Source: Pocillopora verrucosa
Taxonomy: Eukaryota; Cnidaria; Anthozoa; Scleractinia; Pocilloporidae
Assembly (NCBI RefSeq): GCF_036669915.1
Contig: NC_089318.1
Location: 21,411,755-21,475,754, forward strand
Reading direction: 5' to 3'
DNA length: 64,000 bases
Below the pieces are notes generated by a model that was not told the origin of the DNA, did no database searches, and saw nothing but the letters and a program-made list of their open reading frames with translations. The position numbers were made by a program, and so were the translations under genes. Shown piece by piece: positions 11,934-25,980 of the stretch (the stretch's first letter is position 1; each line of letters opens with the position of its first letter).

Positions 11934-14900
11934 ATGTCCACAATATTGCATTTGCTCTTTCTGACATCTCTTACAGCCAAATCTTTTTCGGGTTAGATTG
12001 TCGTTATTTCCTGTATGATATTCTAGTTTTTTTTAGTAATTTTGGCGAAAACCTGTTGAGTTGTTAGCTTCAGACTCTTCTAAGAAAACCACAAATTTAT
12101 AAGTTGAGGCACAAGTCAAGGGGGTAAAATTGTTTCTTGAGCAAAGAAAGCAATGAATTTTTTATAATTATTTTTTTTTCTTGCTGAAACTGTCAGGAAG
12201 AACGAAAGGGGCTGAAAGGAACGAAAAGGTAGCCTAAAAAAAAGTATTTTAATAAGTAGATAAAGTATGAGATGGAGACAGCACAATTGTGTTGCTTTTA
12301 AAGTTCAAATGAGCCAAAGTGATCTCTACTCATGGCAAGACTGAATCAAACAGTTGACCAAAATAGACGCAATGAAAACATGTGCAGGGCGAGAAATCTA
12401 GTAAAAATTCAATTTTGAGCTTAGCATATAAACTGGCTCTTGTTTTGAACAAGGTGATCCGATTTTTTCTCATCTTGGTATTCATTTTAGAAGTCTTTCT
12501 TTGCCTCATCAGTTAAAGACTAGCCGCGCATTTTTTCAGTTTCCCCATAAAGTTTGCCGGTGCCCAGAAATACTCGGTGCACTTGAGTAAAAGGAACTTA
12601 AATGTTTTAACAACCTTATCGAGACTTTGTATCCCTTTTTATGCTGATTTGGTGCGGGCAGCTAAAGTGGCAAAAATGAGATTAATGCTTTTTTAATTTG
12701 GCTGAAAAATAAAAAAAAAACGGGTTCACCCTCGATCTTTTTAATTCTCGCCGACAATCCAAAACCTACGATATTTCAGAATAATCCTTCCCCCTTTCAG
12801 TTAATTCTCAAACTTTGAATATTTAGAAACTAAACCGGTTTTAGCCTCATGCACTCTTTGTAGCAATTATCACGGTCACGACTTAATGCTATTAGCCGTA
12901 TTTTACGGGGGAAAAAGTGACAAATCTGCCATTAAGTCACAATAAATTAAAAGCCCTTTTTTCGTAATCGAAGTGTCTGAAAAGAAAGGTTCTGTCGATT
13001 TGTTGTATTTATCTGAGTTTTTGTCGCAGCACATTATTAAAACCTTTCAAAGTCTTCAAAGAGTTTCCTGGTAAAAACAAACAATGGCTTCTTGGCCATT
13101 ATGCGCTTTGGCTGAATAAGCTATAAATGATAATTTATCAACTTGAAGTTCTACCAATTATTTGCTTTAAGTCTTTTTTTTGTGTTTTGTTACCTTTAAA
13201 AAATAGAGATGATTAAGATATTTCATCATCGCCTTTGAAGAAGAATTTGTCTCCAACTTAATTCAAAGATAGAGTTCCAGTTTTCATAAAATTATACATA
13301 CAATTATCTATTGGGGCAGTGGAAATACGTTTATATTAGAAAGTAGGATGTTTCAGAAGAACTTTTGGCCCAATTTAAAATCGAGCTTTGAGAATCGACA
13401 CAATTATATGAATATGTCATCTTTTGAAAGGCGTCGAGACCCGAATTTTTCTCAGGCTTCTCTAGCAATTTCTTTCATCACATGCAGCTCACCTGAGCGG
13501 ATCACATCTTCACCTTTATATCATAAAATAGGTTGTGGTTTGTCATTGTGGTAAATAATAACTTCAAAAAAGAATTATAATCGTTTGCCTCACGATGTGA
13601 TTGATTCGGATGTGGAGTTTAATTTATTTAAGAATCAGAAAACGATTGCATCGGAGATTGTTGCCTTTTCCGTCTCCGTTCTCGGAGACAGAAAGGGGCA
13701 AGGCTTTACAATCGAATACATTTATCAAATGTCAAATGCTGCAAGAAGCTTTACTCCACTAGGGAGAGACATACAGAGAGTTCTTGTCTCAGTTTAAGTA
13801 TTGTAATAGCAATTTGGTTAAAATCCATTTTATTCTCCTCAATCCAGGACTGAAAAGTGCTGAACAAGATTGGGGCCCTTCTGACCAAGCAGCTGAACAA
13901 AGCTATTTTCTTAAAGAGGAGTTCCATTATCTGGATGTTACTCAGATCAGAAAGTTCACGATATTCGACATGTTTCATTGCGCCCTAGCGTGCCTCCGAA
14001 ATAATTTGTGCCTCTCATTAAACATGGCCTCTTCTCGTGGGACAGAAGGAAAGCTTTGGTGCGAATTACTGTCCTCCGATAAGAACAGAAACGCTGAGAA
14101 CTACCACAAAAACACGAGTTCGCATCATTTTTCCATTCTGCGGGTAAGAACACTTTAACCATTGTGTTAAAACTCTAACACAAGGCATTTGCAAGGGAAA
14201 GTATTTAAACGTACTTGTTCTCGACGAGGTATGCTTATTCACAGCTATCGCAACTTCTGTTCAAGTATTCACTGCGTGGTCTTAACAGTCATTTCCTCTC
14301 TTTCAGTCTCCATGTTCTTCATCGCCGTGTCAAAATGGAGGAACCTGCATCCCGAATTTTAACTCCAACACTTTTGATTGTCTTTGTAAAGAAAGTTTCT
14401 TGGGAGAATTTTGCGAGAAAGGTAATTCATGAATATTTTTATCTTACTGTCTCTCTCCTCCATACTTTTCTTAACAGTAGAATACATCCGGTTCTGACAT
14501 CACACTCTATCTTTCAGCAGTAAAATCATGCAAGGAAGTGTACGAAGCAAACAAGTAAGAGGTTTTCACAGCTTACTCATTGAACCGATCTTTTCTAAAA
14601 TCGTATCTTCTGTGACAATGGAGACGCAGAGGTGGCCAGCTGGTTAAAACCACATAGGAACTTAAGAACGGAGCTCGGCGACGTATCAGTCAGGAAGTTT
14701 AATAAGTACAAATGACAAAGATTGACACCATAAGAGAGTCAATTACTTATGTATCTACTCCTCTTGTATATTAACAGACCAAACGTGAGTAAACTGGTTT
14801 CTCTTCATCTGGGCTCACAGCCAACGACAGTTCTTTGTCACATGGGAGATTTTGGATGCGGAGATGGAGGATGGACGCCAGTCAGAAGATTAACGGCAAT

Positions 14901-15946
14901 AAGGTACCATGTGGAATCGATCTTCTATCGATTAAGTATCATGATCTTTCACTAAGAGGTATTCATCGACGACGCAAACGATTGGGTCGTACGATTTTTG
15001 GTAGATGAGTTGTCACTAACGGGGTATAAGGGGGTGGGAACTATATAAATCTGACTGCCAATAAGAGGGGATCATTATAATACAAAAGAACCCAAGAGAG
15101 GGGGGTAAAATATATGATTGTGACACGAAAAAAATCCTCCAGTCCCTCCCTGGTGATAAAAAATGACCGCTACCTAAATTGGCTCCAATTAACTCTGCAT
15201 GAATATTGATGACGAAATAATGCCAAACGTTATTTTACCAAGTCATACATATTTCATGATCATTATTTTCCCTTCATTGCAAGGTAGATCCTGACGAAAA
15301 CAAACAGCTAATTTGGGAAGAGAAATTTATGATCGTCATAAACTGTCTTAAAACGAGCCGGATAATACGACGGATAAATAAAAAAACCAGTAATAAATTT
15401 TAATCATATTATAAACTATTCTCCCAGAGTACCTTTCACTACGATTCTGGTTACTGGAGTAATAAAATTGAATACAACACCGCCGGAGGGGAGACTGGAT
15501 TCGACTCACAAGAGACCAAGTTACCTACTTACTGGAACATATCCTTCTCCAAGATCTGTCTCAGCATGAAGATCGGCGAACAGATCAGGTTCATTGTAAT
15601 CAACATGAAGGCCAGCTCTCTTTATTCATTGATCGCTGACGGGAAAAACCGAAGCACTTCATTGGGTCGTGCCACGTGGAAGAAGCTTATTGGCTCAGAG
15701 GCCTCGTTGCAGGTTTACTGTAACACAGAAGGGTTCAATATTATGGGTGGTGGGTCCGGTAACTCCAAAGCAAGGATCGGCACCTCTACTAACAACCAGG
15801 ATGACTGCCTCTCTTGCGACTCCAGGATTGGATTTGGTACAGGAGGACGATATGATCCCTATAACACCTGTGGAAATGAGGCTACTCGTGAACCGGATAA
15901 TGGAGATAAATACATTAAAGCCATGGGTTACATTTTGGTTTATTGA
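11934..15946 (+). pseudogene. PAN-EGF-fibrinogen-like gene with exon-5 frameshift (copy D)
   Basis: Exons by homology are 11,934-11,991; 13,848-14,143; 14,307-14,421; 14,518-14,554; 14,778-14,903; 15,428-15,946. The signal peptide, PAN (AEQDW / KEEFHYLD type) and EGF exons are intact. Exon 5 is 126 nt instead of 127: GTCATGAAG has become GTCAGAAG near 14,883, throwing the fibrinogen-like domain out of frame just after GGWTPV. Exon 6 is itself open and keeps AATAAA at 16,013-16,018, but a cysteine conserved in every other copy is replaced (NIMGGGS where others have a Cys). This fits relaxed selection. If the single-base deletion is an assembly error, this would be a 383-aa gene. Confidence 0.7.
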
Positions 15947-18900
15947 AACCAAAAGAAAAACACGGAAAGTTCATTCAGATGTTGAGATTACGTTCAGAAC
16001 GATTCAGTAAGAAATAAAAGGTTTGGTTGGGGCAAATTTTTCCCTTTGTTTCCGTTTTCTCACCTACTTGTCATCGTGTACTTTTTTTTTGCTCTTCGGT
16101 ATTTTGTTAATTACACTCCTTTGTTACGTGCTGTAGGTAAATTTAGTTATCTAGTTTGTTGTCTCGCCCCTTTCTTATGTAGAAGTCTATCATGAAATTT
16201 TTCACTATCTGTATGTCTTGTTAGGATATCTGCATGACACGACTTCCGTCCTTATTGAATTTTACAAAAGCATATGCCACACAGCATAATGCACAACAGC
16301 TTATAGGTAACGCGTACTCAATCAACCTCATGGCCTAAAGAAGGCTAACAGTATGCAGTCGAACTTTGCCATTCACATCCAAAGTGACCACATCGTGAGA
16401 CAAACAATAATATTAGTCTCTTATAATGAAAAGGTTATTTACTACGTTGAAAAACCCCAATCTTTTTTACCACAAAGAACTAATAGTTGTGCTTTGTAGT
16501 ACTGATGAATGTAGGCTCTGACAACCGTATATGGTGGGCCCTCTTAACAAACAAATGCTATTACTATCAAGATGATTTAATCAATCTTGGGATCGACCCA
16601 TTTCCGGCACGGTTACAATCTGGATACGACAGGTCCTCTGATATATTAACGGATTGATTTTCTTGTTCATGTTTTTTCCCTTTTCTTTTGTCTAAGGCAC
16701 CACTCGATCGACCTCGACCCCATTGAAACGCTCATATTTAAGGTCGCTGATTATCTGATGTATTAAAAGAACTCGTCTGTAGAGAACTGACTGGGAAAAA
16801 CAACAACAACAACACCCAATTATGTGACCTGGAATACCAATGGAATGTTTTCAGTTCACGCCCTACCAAACGCAAAAAATGATGCACCCGCCTGCACAGT
16901 CGTTTAAATGAATAATCTCTTTTATGATCCGCGAATTTGAATAATGAATGTACATGTTAAATCGTGGGACTGAAAGCTCCTTATTCAGTGGAGATGTTGC
17001 TAAAATTACGGGTTAGCTGTCAGCAAAAAGGAAGCAATTACACACCATTTTTCATCTCCGGTTATCTTTTGATATTGGTATAAAAACTTCCTTGAGTGGC
17101 CTTTTGCAACTGACATCTTGAGATGAAATAGTGACAAATTTCCCTAAAAGTTTCAAAGGAGAGAAAGGAGTCGCGGTTCTAAATTATCTTAAGTGGCCAG
17201 TTTAAACGGTAATTACCCAAGACATAAATCAAAGTTTAAGAAGCCTTGAGAGTTGCCAATATTGAGATCACTATACCTTGTGAAAAAAAAAGTCAATTGT
17301 TTCTTTCATTTAGACTTAAAGCGAGAACTCCGAGAGAAAAGTAGAATGTCTTAAATGGCTGCAGATACGAAACAATAGCTGAAGAAACACAAAGAGGAGT
17401 CTGCAATGATGTTTTGAAGCCGGCTTCAAAAGAGAGGTGACCCTGAAAATTTGGACAACACTAAAAAAAATGTTTTTCCAATTTCTTTTAATGTAACACA
17501 TATTTGCTTCTTTGCAGAAGCGCCTATTTTGCAACACAAGTTCACCTTTTCATCCCAGACTTTCAAACAGAGTCTTTTAATAATAGATGAATATTAATAT
17601 CTCACTGCGCCTAAAAGTGGAACGTTCGTGGTTTTCGACGACCACGAATGCGTATATTCATGCTTGAAAGACACTTTCTGTTGGTCTGTAAACTGGGAAG
17701 TGTTTGTGAGTAACTGTCTTCCCATAAGTATACGTTTCTATTTAGGTGGGGTTTGTTAGGTTACTGACACTGACTTGAATTTTTACAGCACACACTGTAA
17801 TTCTGCCATTTCTAGTATACATAAAATAATTACGCGCTTCTGATTGGCTAAAAACTAGTGCATTTTTCATGTAACACGAATGCAAACTTGCAACACGAGT
17901 GCAAATTACAAATAGCGCGCTGTCAAAATTTCATCTGTTTTGACCTTCTGTGATGCTTTAACGTGTAAATTATTAATATATAATACGTGACTTCTATTGG
18001 AATTTGGTGTAAATAAGCACTTGAAAATTTTTGAAAGACTTCAAATTGCACTCACCCTACGCAACTTTGTTATCTTTAAAAAATATTTCTCGTGCTCACC
18101 AACAACATATTGCACTCGAAACTTTCATAAAATTTTCTTATCGGGCCTTATTATGAAGAAAAGTTTTCCCCATGATAAATTTAAAATTTCTGCGGTAAAG
18201 TGGATCGCCATCTAATAATTTCCCTTTCCGTGCCATAACGGTGGTAGCTGTGTGAAAACCTATAAAGATAACACTTTTGAAGGTGTCTGTAAAAAAAGGC
18301 TTGATATGTGAATATTGCGAGACAGGGAGACTCAAATCGTCCGCTGATACATTAGAAAACAAAACTTGTCAACGGCACCGATGTCAAAGAAAATCTCGGT
18401 GAAATTAACTTTTTTCTTAACTTTTTTCACAATTTTTATGGAATGCGTATTTGTGAAATTTCGTCTTTGGTAATTTTTCCCTGATCAAGGCTTTTAAATG
18501 CAGCCTGCAGCACAACGATTGAGGCTTCTGACGACCGTATAACGTGGTTGCAAAATTTTCGCCAATCTTCAAAGGACCCAATGTCCTGCCTCAGAGGTTT
18601 CCAAATTTTGGAAAAACAAACAATTTTGTTTCCTTAACCGCTAAGTTGTCATGTTATGCAAGAAATCTCTGGATAAAATTTCTTTGGGAAAAAAATACTT
18701 TAGTCCGCTTGTATTTGGCGTGCGAGTGCAGGATTTTCTTCTTTCATCTGACCCTTTTTCTTTTGAGGGAAACGAATCTGAGCTCCACTTTTACTAAATG
18801 CCTGTGATTCGTACCCTGGGTACGGTTATACTGGCAGCAATCTTTCTCAAGTTTGCAAATTGAAGGTCGCACCTATTTTACTCTGCTTGCTGACAGATTT

Positions 18901-18997
18901 TTTAATTTAAACAAACAAAACAGCTCCAAAGTTAGGACAGTATCCTTAAGTGACACTTACCAACTATACCAAGCTATTGGATTAAAACACGAGCGGC

Positions 18998-19015
18998 CCA
19001 GTATCATATAAATTA
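18998..19015 (+). promoter_or_regulatory. Putative TATA core promoter of copy E
   Basis: TATAAA at 19,007-19,012, about 140 bp before the ATG, within the conserved promoter block. The CCAAT part reads CCCAGT here. Confidence 0.4.
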
Positions 19016-19146
19016 CCTCACGTATGAAAGGTGACACAAGGAAAATCCTTTATTACAAGCAGAACTCAAAACTCACTTCACTTAACAAAGTCAAACTCAC
19101 TCCCAGCGGATGACCGCCGATCGTTCGCTCGCACGCAGAAGCCATT

Positions 19147-22100
19147 ATGTCCACAATTTTCCACTTGCTCTTCCTAACATCTCTTGCAGCCAAATATTTT
19201 TCAGGTTAGATTGTCTTCATTCCCTCTATGATGTTCTAGTTTTTTCCGGCAATTTTGGCTAAACCTTTTGAGTTATTAGCTTCAGAATTAACCAAGAAAA
19301 CCAGACATTTTATAAGTTGGGGCACAAGTCCAGAGGGTAAACGTGTTTCTTAAGCAAATTTCATGAATTTTTTTATGATTATTATCTTCGCCTTACCGAA
19401 ACTGGCAGGAAGAAGGAAAGGAGCTGAAAGGAAAAAGGAACGAAAAGATAGCCTAAAAAAATATTTTAATCAGTGGATAAATTATGAGATGGAGACAGCA
19501 CAATTGTGTTGCTTTTAAAGTTCAAATGAGCCGAAGTGATCCCTACTCATGATCTCTACTACATCCGGCGCACTTGAGTAAAAGGAACTTAAGTGTTTTA
19601 ACAACCTTATCGAGACTTTGTATCCCTTTTAATGCTGAATTAGTGTGGGCAGCTAAAGTGGAAAAAAGGGAAATTAATGCTCTTTTTAATTTGGCTGAAA
19701 AACTGTCAAATCTGCCATTCAGTCACAATAAACTAAAAACCTTTTTTTATATTCGACGTGTCTGAAATTGCTGTAAGTCATCAAAGAAAGGGTCTGTCGA
19801 TTTGTCGTATTTACCTGAGTTTTTGTCGTAGCACATTGTTAAAACGTTTCAAAGTCTTCAAAGAGTTTCCTGGTAAAAATAAACAATGGCTTCTTGGCCG
19901 TTATGCGGATTGGCTTAATGAGCTATAAATGATAATTTATCAACTTGAAGTTGTATCAATTATTTGCTTTAAGTTTTATTTTTTTTTTTGTTTTCTTAGC
20001 TTTTTTGAAAATAGAGATGATTTAAGATATTTCATCATCACCTTTGAAGAAGAATGTGTCTCCAACTTATTTCAAACAAAGAGTTCCAGTTTTCATAAAA
20101 TTATACATACAAATATCTATTGGGGCAGTGGAAATACGTTTATATTAGGAAGTAAGATGTTTAATTTTTTTTTGGCCCAATTTCAAATCGAGCTTTGAGA
20201 ATCGACACAATTATATAAATAAGTCATCTTTTGAAAGGCGTCGAGATCCGGATTTTTCTCTGGCTTCTTTTTAGCAGTTTCTTTCATCACATGCAGCTCA
20301 ACTTAGCGGACCATATCTTCACTTTTATATCATAAAATAGGTTGTGGTTTGTCATCGTGGTAAATAATAATTTCAAAAAAGAATTATAATCGTTTGCCTC
20401 ACGATGTGATCGATTCGGATGTGGAGTTTTATTTATTTGAGAATCAGAAAACGATTGCATCGGAGATTGGTGCCTTTTCTGTCTCCGTTCTCGGAGACAG
20501 AAAAGGGCAGAGCGTTACAATCGAAACATTCGTCAAATGTCAAATGCAGCAAGAAGCCTTACCCCACCAGGGAGAGACATGCAGAGAGTTCTTGTCTTAG
20601 TTTAAGCATTGTAATAGCAATTTGGTTAAAATCCATTTTATTCTCCTCAATCCAGGACTGAAAAGTGCTGAACAAGATTGGGGCCCTTCTGACCAGGCAG
20701 CTGAACAAAGCTATTTTCTTAAAGAGGAGTTCCATTATCTGGACGTTACTCAGATCAGAAAGTTCACGATATTTGACATGTTTCATTGCACTCTGGCGTG
20801 CCTTCGAAATAATTTGTGCCTCTCTTTAAACATGGCCTCTTCTCGTGGAACAGAAGGAAAGCTTTGGTGCGAATTACTGTCCTCCGATAAGAACAGAAAC
20901 GCTGAGAACTATCACAAAAACACGAGTTCGCATCATTTTTCCATTCTGCGGGTAAGAACACTTTAACCATTGTGTTAAACTCTAGCACAAGGCATTTGCA
21001 AGAGAAAGTATTTAAACGTACTTGTTCTCGACAAGGTATGCTTATTCACAGCTATCGCAAGTACTGTTCAAGTATTCCCTGCGTGGTCTTAACAGTCATT
21101 TCCTCTCTTTCAGTCTCCATGTTCTTCATCGCCGTGTCAAAACGGAAGAACCTGCATCCCGAATTTTAACTCCAACACTTTTGATTGTCTTTGTAAAGAA
21201 AGTTTCTTGGGAGAATTTTGCGAGAAAGGTAATTCATGAATATTTTTTAAATATCTTACTGTCTCTCTCTTCCATACTTTTTTTAACAGTAGAATACATC
21301 TGGCTCTGACATCACACTCTATCTTTCAGCTGTAAAATCATGCAAGGAAGTGTACGAAGCAAACAAGTAAGAGGCTTTCACTGTTTGGTCATTTGAACAG
21401 ATCTTTTCTAAAATCCTATTTTCTGTCACACTGGAGACGCAGAGGTGGCCAGCTGGTTAAAACCACGTTGGATCTTAAGAACAGAGTTCAGAGACGTGTC
21501 AGTCAGGAAGTTTAATAAGTATAAATGATAAAGATTGGCATCATAAGAGAGTCAATTACTTATGTATATACTCCTCTTGTAAATCAACAGATCAAACGTG
21601 AGTAGACTGGTTTCTCTTCATCTGGGCTCACAGCCAACGACAGTTCTTTGTCACATGGGAGATTTTGGATGCGGAGATGGAGGATGGACACCAGTCATGA
21701 AGATTAACGGCAACAAGGTACCATGTGGTATCGATCCTATATCGATTAAGTATCATGATCTTTCACAAGGAGGTATTCATCGACAACGTAAACGATTGGG
21801 TCGTAGGATTTTTGGGGGATGAGTTGTTACTAACGGAGTATAAGGGGGTGGAGACTATATAAATTTGACTTCCAATGAGAGGGGATTATTATAATACAAA
21901 AGAACCCAAGAGAGGGAGGGTAAAATATATGATTATGACACGAAAAAAATCCTCCAGTCCCTCCCTGGTGATAAATAATGACCGCTACCTAAATTGGCTC
22001 CAATTAACTCTGCATGAATATTGATGACGAAATAATGCCACACGTCATTTCACCAAGTCATATATATTTCATGATCATTCGCTTCCCTTCATTGCAAAGT

Positions 22101-22760
22101 AAATCCTAGCGAAAACAAACAGCTAATTTGGGAAGAGAAATTTATGATCGTCACAAACTGTCTTAAAACGAGCCAGATAATACGACGGATAAATAAAAAA
22201 CCGGTAATAAATTTTAATCATATTATAAACTATTCTCCCAGAGTACCTTTCACTATGATTCTGGTTACTGGAGTAATAAAATTGAATACAACACTGCTGG
22301 AGGGGAGACTGGATTCGACTCACAAGAGACCAAGCTGCCTACTTACTGGGACACATCCTTCTCCAAGATCTGTCTCAGCATGAAGATCGGCGGACAGATC
22401 AGATTCATTGTAATCAATATGAAGGCCAGCTCTCTTTACTCATTAATCGCTGACGAGAAATACCGAAACACCTCATTGGGTCGTGACACGTGGAAGAAGC
22501 TTATTGGCTCAGAGGCCTCATTGCAGCGTTACTGTAACACAGAAGGGTTCAATGTTATCTGTGGTGGGTCTGATTTTTCCAAAGCAAGAATCGGCACCGC
22601 CACTAACGACCAGGATAACTGCCTCTCTTGCGACTCCAGGATTGGATTTGGTACAGGAGGACAATATGATCCCTATAACACCTGTGGAAACGAGGCTACT
22701 CGTGAACCGGATAATGGCGATAAACACATTAAAGCCATGGGTTACATTTTGGTTTATTGA
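19147..22760 (+). CDS. Secreted PAN-EGF-fibrinogen-like protein, copy E (intact)
   Basis: Exons are 19,147-19,204; 20,656-20,951; 21,114-21,228; 21,330-21,366; 21,591-21,717; 22,242-22,760, giving 383 aa with all phases consistent. The signal peptide starts [16 protein letters not shown]. The PAN domain is of the AEQDW / KEEFHYLD type. The EGF keeps all six cysteines but has CQNGRTC in place of CQNGGTC. The fibrinogen-like domain has [25 protein letters not shown] and the terminal [16 protein letters not shown]. The 3' UTR lacks about 35 bp that carry AATAAA in copy D, so polyadenylation must use another site, such as the AATAAA near 23,209. Intron 1 has no tRNA-like element. Expected to be secreted; ligand unknown. 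Confidence 0.85.
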
Positions 22761-25700
22761 AACCAAAAGAAAAACACGGAAAGCTCATTCAAATGTTAAG
22801 ATTAGATTCAGAACGATTCAGTAAGAAGATTTGCTTCGGTTTTCTCATTTACTTGTCATCGTGTACTCTTTTTTTCCCTCTTCGGTATTTTGTTAATTAC
22901 GCTCCTTTGTTACGTGCTGTATGTAAATTTAGTTATATCGTTTGTTGTCTGGCCCCTTTCTTGTGTAGAAGTCTATCATGAAATTTTTCACCACCTGTTT
23001 ATCTTGTAAGGATATCTGCATGACACGACTTCCGTCCTTATTGAATTTTCCAAAAGCATATGCCACATAGCATAATGCACAGCAGCTTATAGGTGACGCG
23101 TACTCAATCAACCTCATGGCTAAAAGAAGCCTAACAGTATGCAGTCGAACGTCGCCATTCACATCCAAAGTGACCACATCGTGAGACAAACCATAATATT
23201 ACTCTCTTATAATAAAAAGGTTATTTACTACGATGAAAAACCCCAATCTTTTTTACCATAAAGAACTTATAGTTGTGCTTTATAGAACTGATGAATGTAG
23301 GCTCTGACAACCGTATACGGTGGGCCCTCTTAACAAACAAATGGTATTACTATTAAGACGACTTAATCAATCTTGGGATCGACCCATTTCCGGCACGGTT
23401 ACAATCTGGATACGACAGGTTCTTTGATATATTAATGGATTGATTTTCTTGGCCAATTTTTTTTTTCTTTCCTTTTGCCTAAGAGATCCCTCACCCCATT
23501 GAGACTCTCATATCTAAGGTCGCTGATTATCTGATGTATTAAAAGAACTCGTTTGTAGAGAACTGACTGGAAAAAAGAAACAACAACAACACCCAATTAT
23601 GCGACCTGGAATACCAATGGAATGTTTTCAGTTCACGCCCTGCCAAACGCAAAAAATGATGCACTCGCCTGCACAGTCGTTTAAATGGATAATCTCTTTT
23701 ACGATCCGCGAATTTGAATAATGAATGTACATGTTAAATCGTGGGATTCAAAAGCACCTTATTCAGAGGAGATTTTGATAAAATTACGGGTTAGCTGTCA
23801 GCAGAAAGGAAGCAATTACACACCATTTTTCATCTCCGGTTATCTCTTGATATCCTCATTAAAAAAAATTTTTCCAGTTTATTTTAATGTAACACATGTT
23901 CGCTTCTTTGCAGAAGCGCCTGTTTTGGAACACAAGTTCACCTTTTCATCCCAGACTTTCAAACAAAGTCTTTTAATAATAGATGAATATTAATATCTCA
24001 CTGCGCCTAAAAGTGGAACGTTTGTGGTTTTCAACGACTACGAATGCGTATATTCATGCTTTAGAGAAACTTTCTGTTGATCTGTAAACTGGGTAAAGCG
24101 GGTGTGAGTAACTATCTTCCCATAAGTATAGATTTCCTGAGGAATTTCGAGAAAATAAGATCTCGCAGTACGTTTCTATTCAGGTGGGGCTTGTTAGGTT
24201 ACTGAAACTGACTTGACTTTTTACAACACACACTGTAATTATGCCATTTCTAGCATACATGAAATAATTACGCGCTTCTGATTGGCTAAAAACTAGTGCA
24301 TTTTTCATGTAACACGAATGCAAACTTGCAACACGAGTGCAAATTACAAATAGAGCGCGCTGTCAAAATTTCATCTGTTTTGACCTTGTGTGATGCTTTT
24401 ACGTGTAAATTTATTAATATTTAATAACATGACTTCTACTGGAATTTGATGTACATAAGCACTTGAAAATTTTTCAAAGACTTCAAATTGCATTCGCCCT
24501 ACGGGCTGATGCAATTATGTTATCTTTAAAAAAATTTTACTCGTGCTAACCAACACCATATTGCACTGGAAACTTTCATAAAACTTTCTTAACGGGCGTT
24601 ATTATGAAGAAAAGTTTTCCCCATGATAAATTTAAAAGTTCTGCGGAAACGTCGGATCGCTATCTAATAATTTCCCTTTCCGTGCCACAACGGTGATAGC
24701 TGTACAGATACCACGTTTGAATGTGCCTGTAAGAAAAGGCATGATATCTGAATATTGCGAGACAGGGAGACACAAATCGTCCGCTGATACATAGGAAAAA
24801 AAAACTTGTCAACGGCACCGATGTCAAGGAAAATCTCAGTGAAATTAATTATCTTAACTTTTTTCACAATTTTTATAGAACGTGTATTTGTGAAATTTCG
24901 TCTTTGGCAATTTTTTCCTGATCGAGACTTTTAAATGCAGCCTACAGCACAAACGATTGAGGCTTCTGACGACCGTATAACGTGGTTGCAAAATTTTCGC
25001 CAATCTTCAAAGGAGCCGACGTCCTGCCTCAGAAGTTTCCAAATTTTAGCAAACCAAACAATCTTCTTTTTTAACCGCTAAGCTGTCATGTTATGCAAGA
25101 TATCTCTGGATAAAATTTCTTTAGGAAAAAAATACTTTAGTCCGCTTGTATTTGGCGTGCGATGGCAGGATTTTCTTCTTTCATCTGACCCTTTTTCTTT
25201 TGAGGGAAACGCATCTGATTTCCACTTTCACTAAATGTCTGTGATTCGTACCCTGAGTACGGTTCTATTGGCAGCAATTTGGAGAACAAATAGTTTCAAC
25301 GAGAAATTCTCCTCCCATCGCAAGTATCGAAGCCATCAAAAAGTAACGCAAGCGTCAACCACAACGCATAAAGGTCAGGAGGAAAAAAGGATCTGTTCTT
25401 GTGTAGCAATTCGCGCGAGACTTTTTTCAATTTCTTCTAGAGCAAGATGGGTTTGTGATTGACATATGGATCAATCAGTGGACTTTTGGTCAAGGGATTT
25501 TAGTTTGAGGCTACCGCGGCCAAAATTAGGAAAACGCGAAATTATTGCCAATATTTGACTTGCGAAAAATTGGATAATATGTTAATTCGCTCTAAAGAAA
25601 TTCGTCTCTGAGACTCCAAAATCAAGGGCGATTTTATGTATATTTGTGATCTCCTGGATCACACGAGCAAGTTAATGAAGCAATCTTTCTTAAGTTTGCA

Positions 25701-25837
25701 AATTAAAGGTCGCACTTATCTTACTCTGCTAGCTGACAGATTTTTTATTTAAACAAACAAAAAACCTCGAAATTAGGACAATAGCGTTTGGAGACACTTA
25801 CCAAGTGTACCAAGCTATTGGATCAAGACACGAGCAG

Positions 25838-25856
25838 CCCAATATCATATAAATTA
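25838..25856 (+). promoter_or_regulatory. Putative CCAAT/TATA core promoter of copy F
   Basis: CCCAAT plus TATAAA at 25,848-25,853, about 133 bp before the ATG. Confidence 0.4.
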
Positions 25857-25980
25857 CCTCACGTATGACACACAGGAAAAATCTTTCATCACAAACAGAA
25901 CTAAAAACTCACTTAACTTTACAGTGTCAGACTCACTCCTAGCAGATGACCGCGGATCATTCGATCGCGCAGAAGCCATC

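Noticed and set aside
13348-13797. Coding potential of the conserved frames in the 3' half of intron 1
   Set aside because: Conservation between copies is no better than that of surrounding intron, and small indels break the frames differently in each copy.
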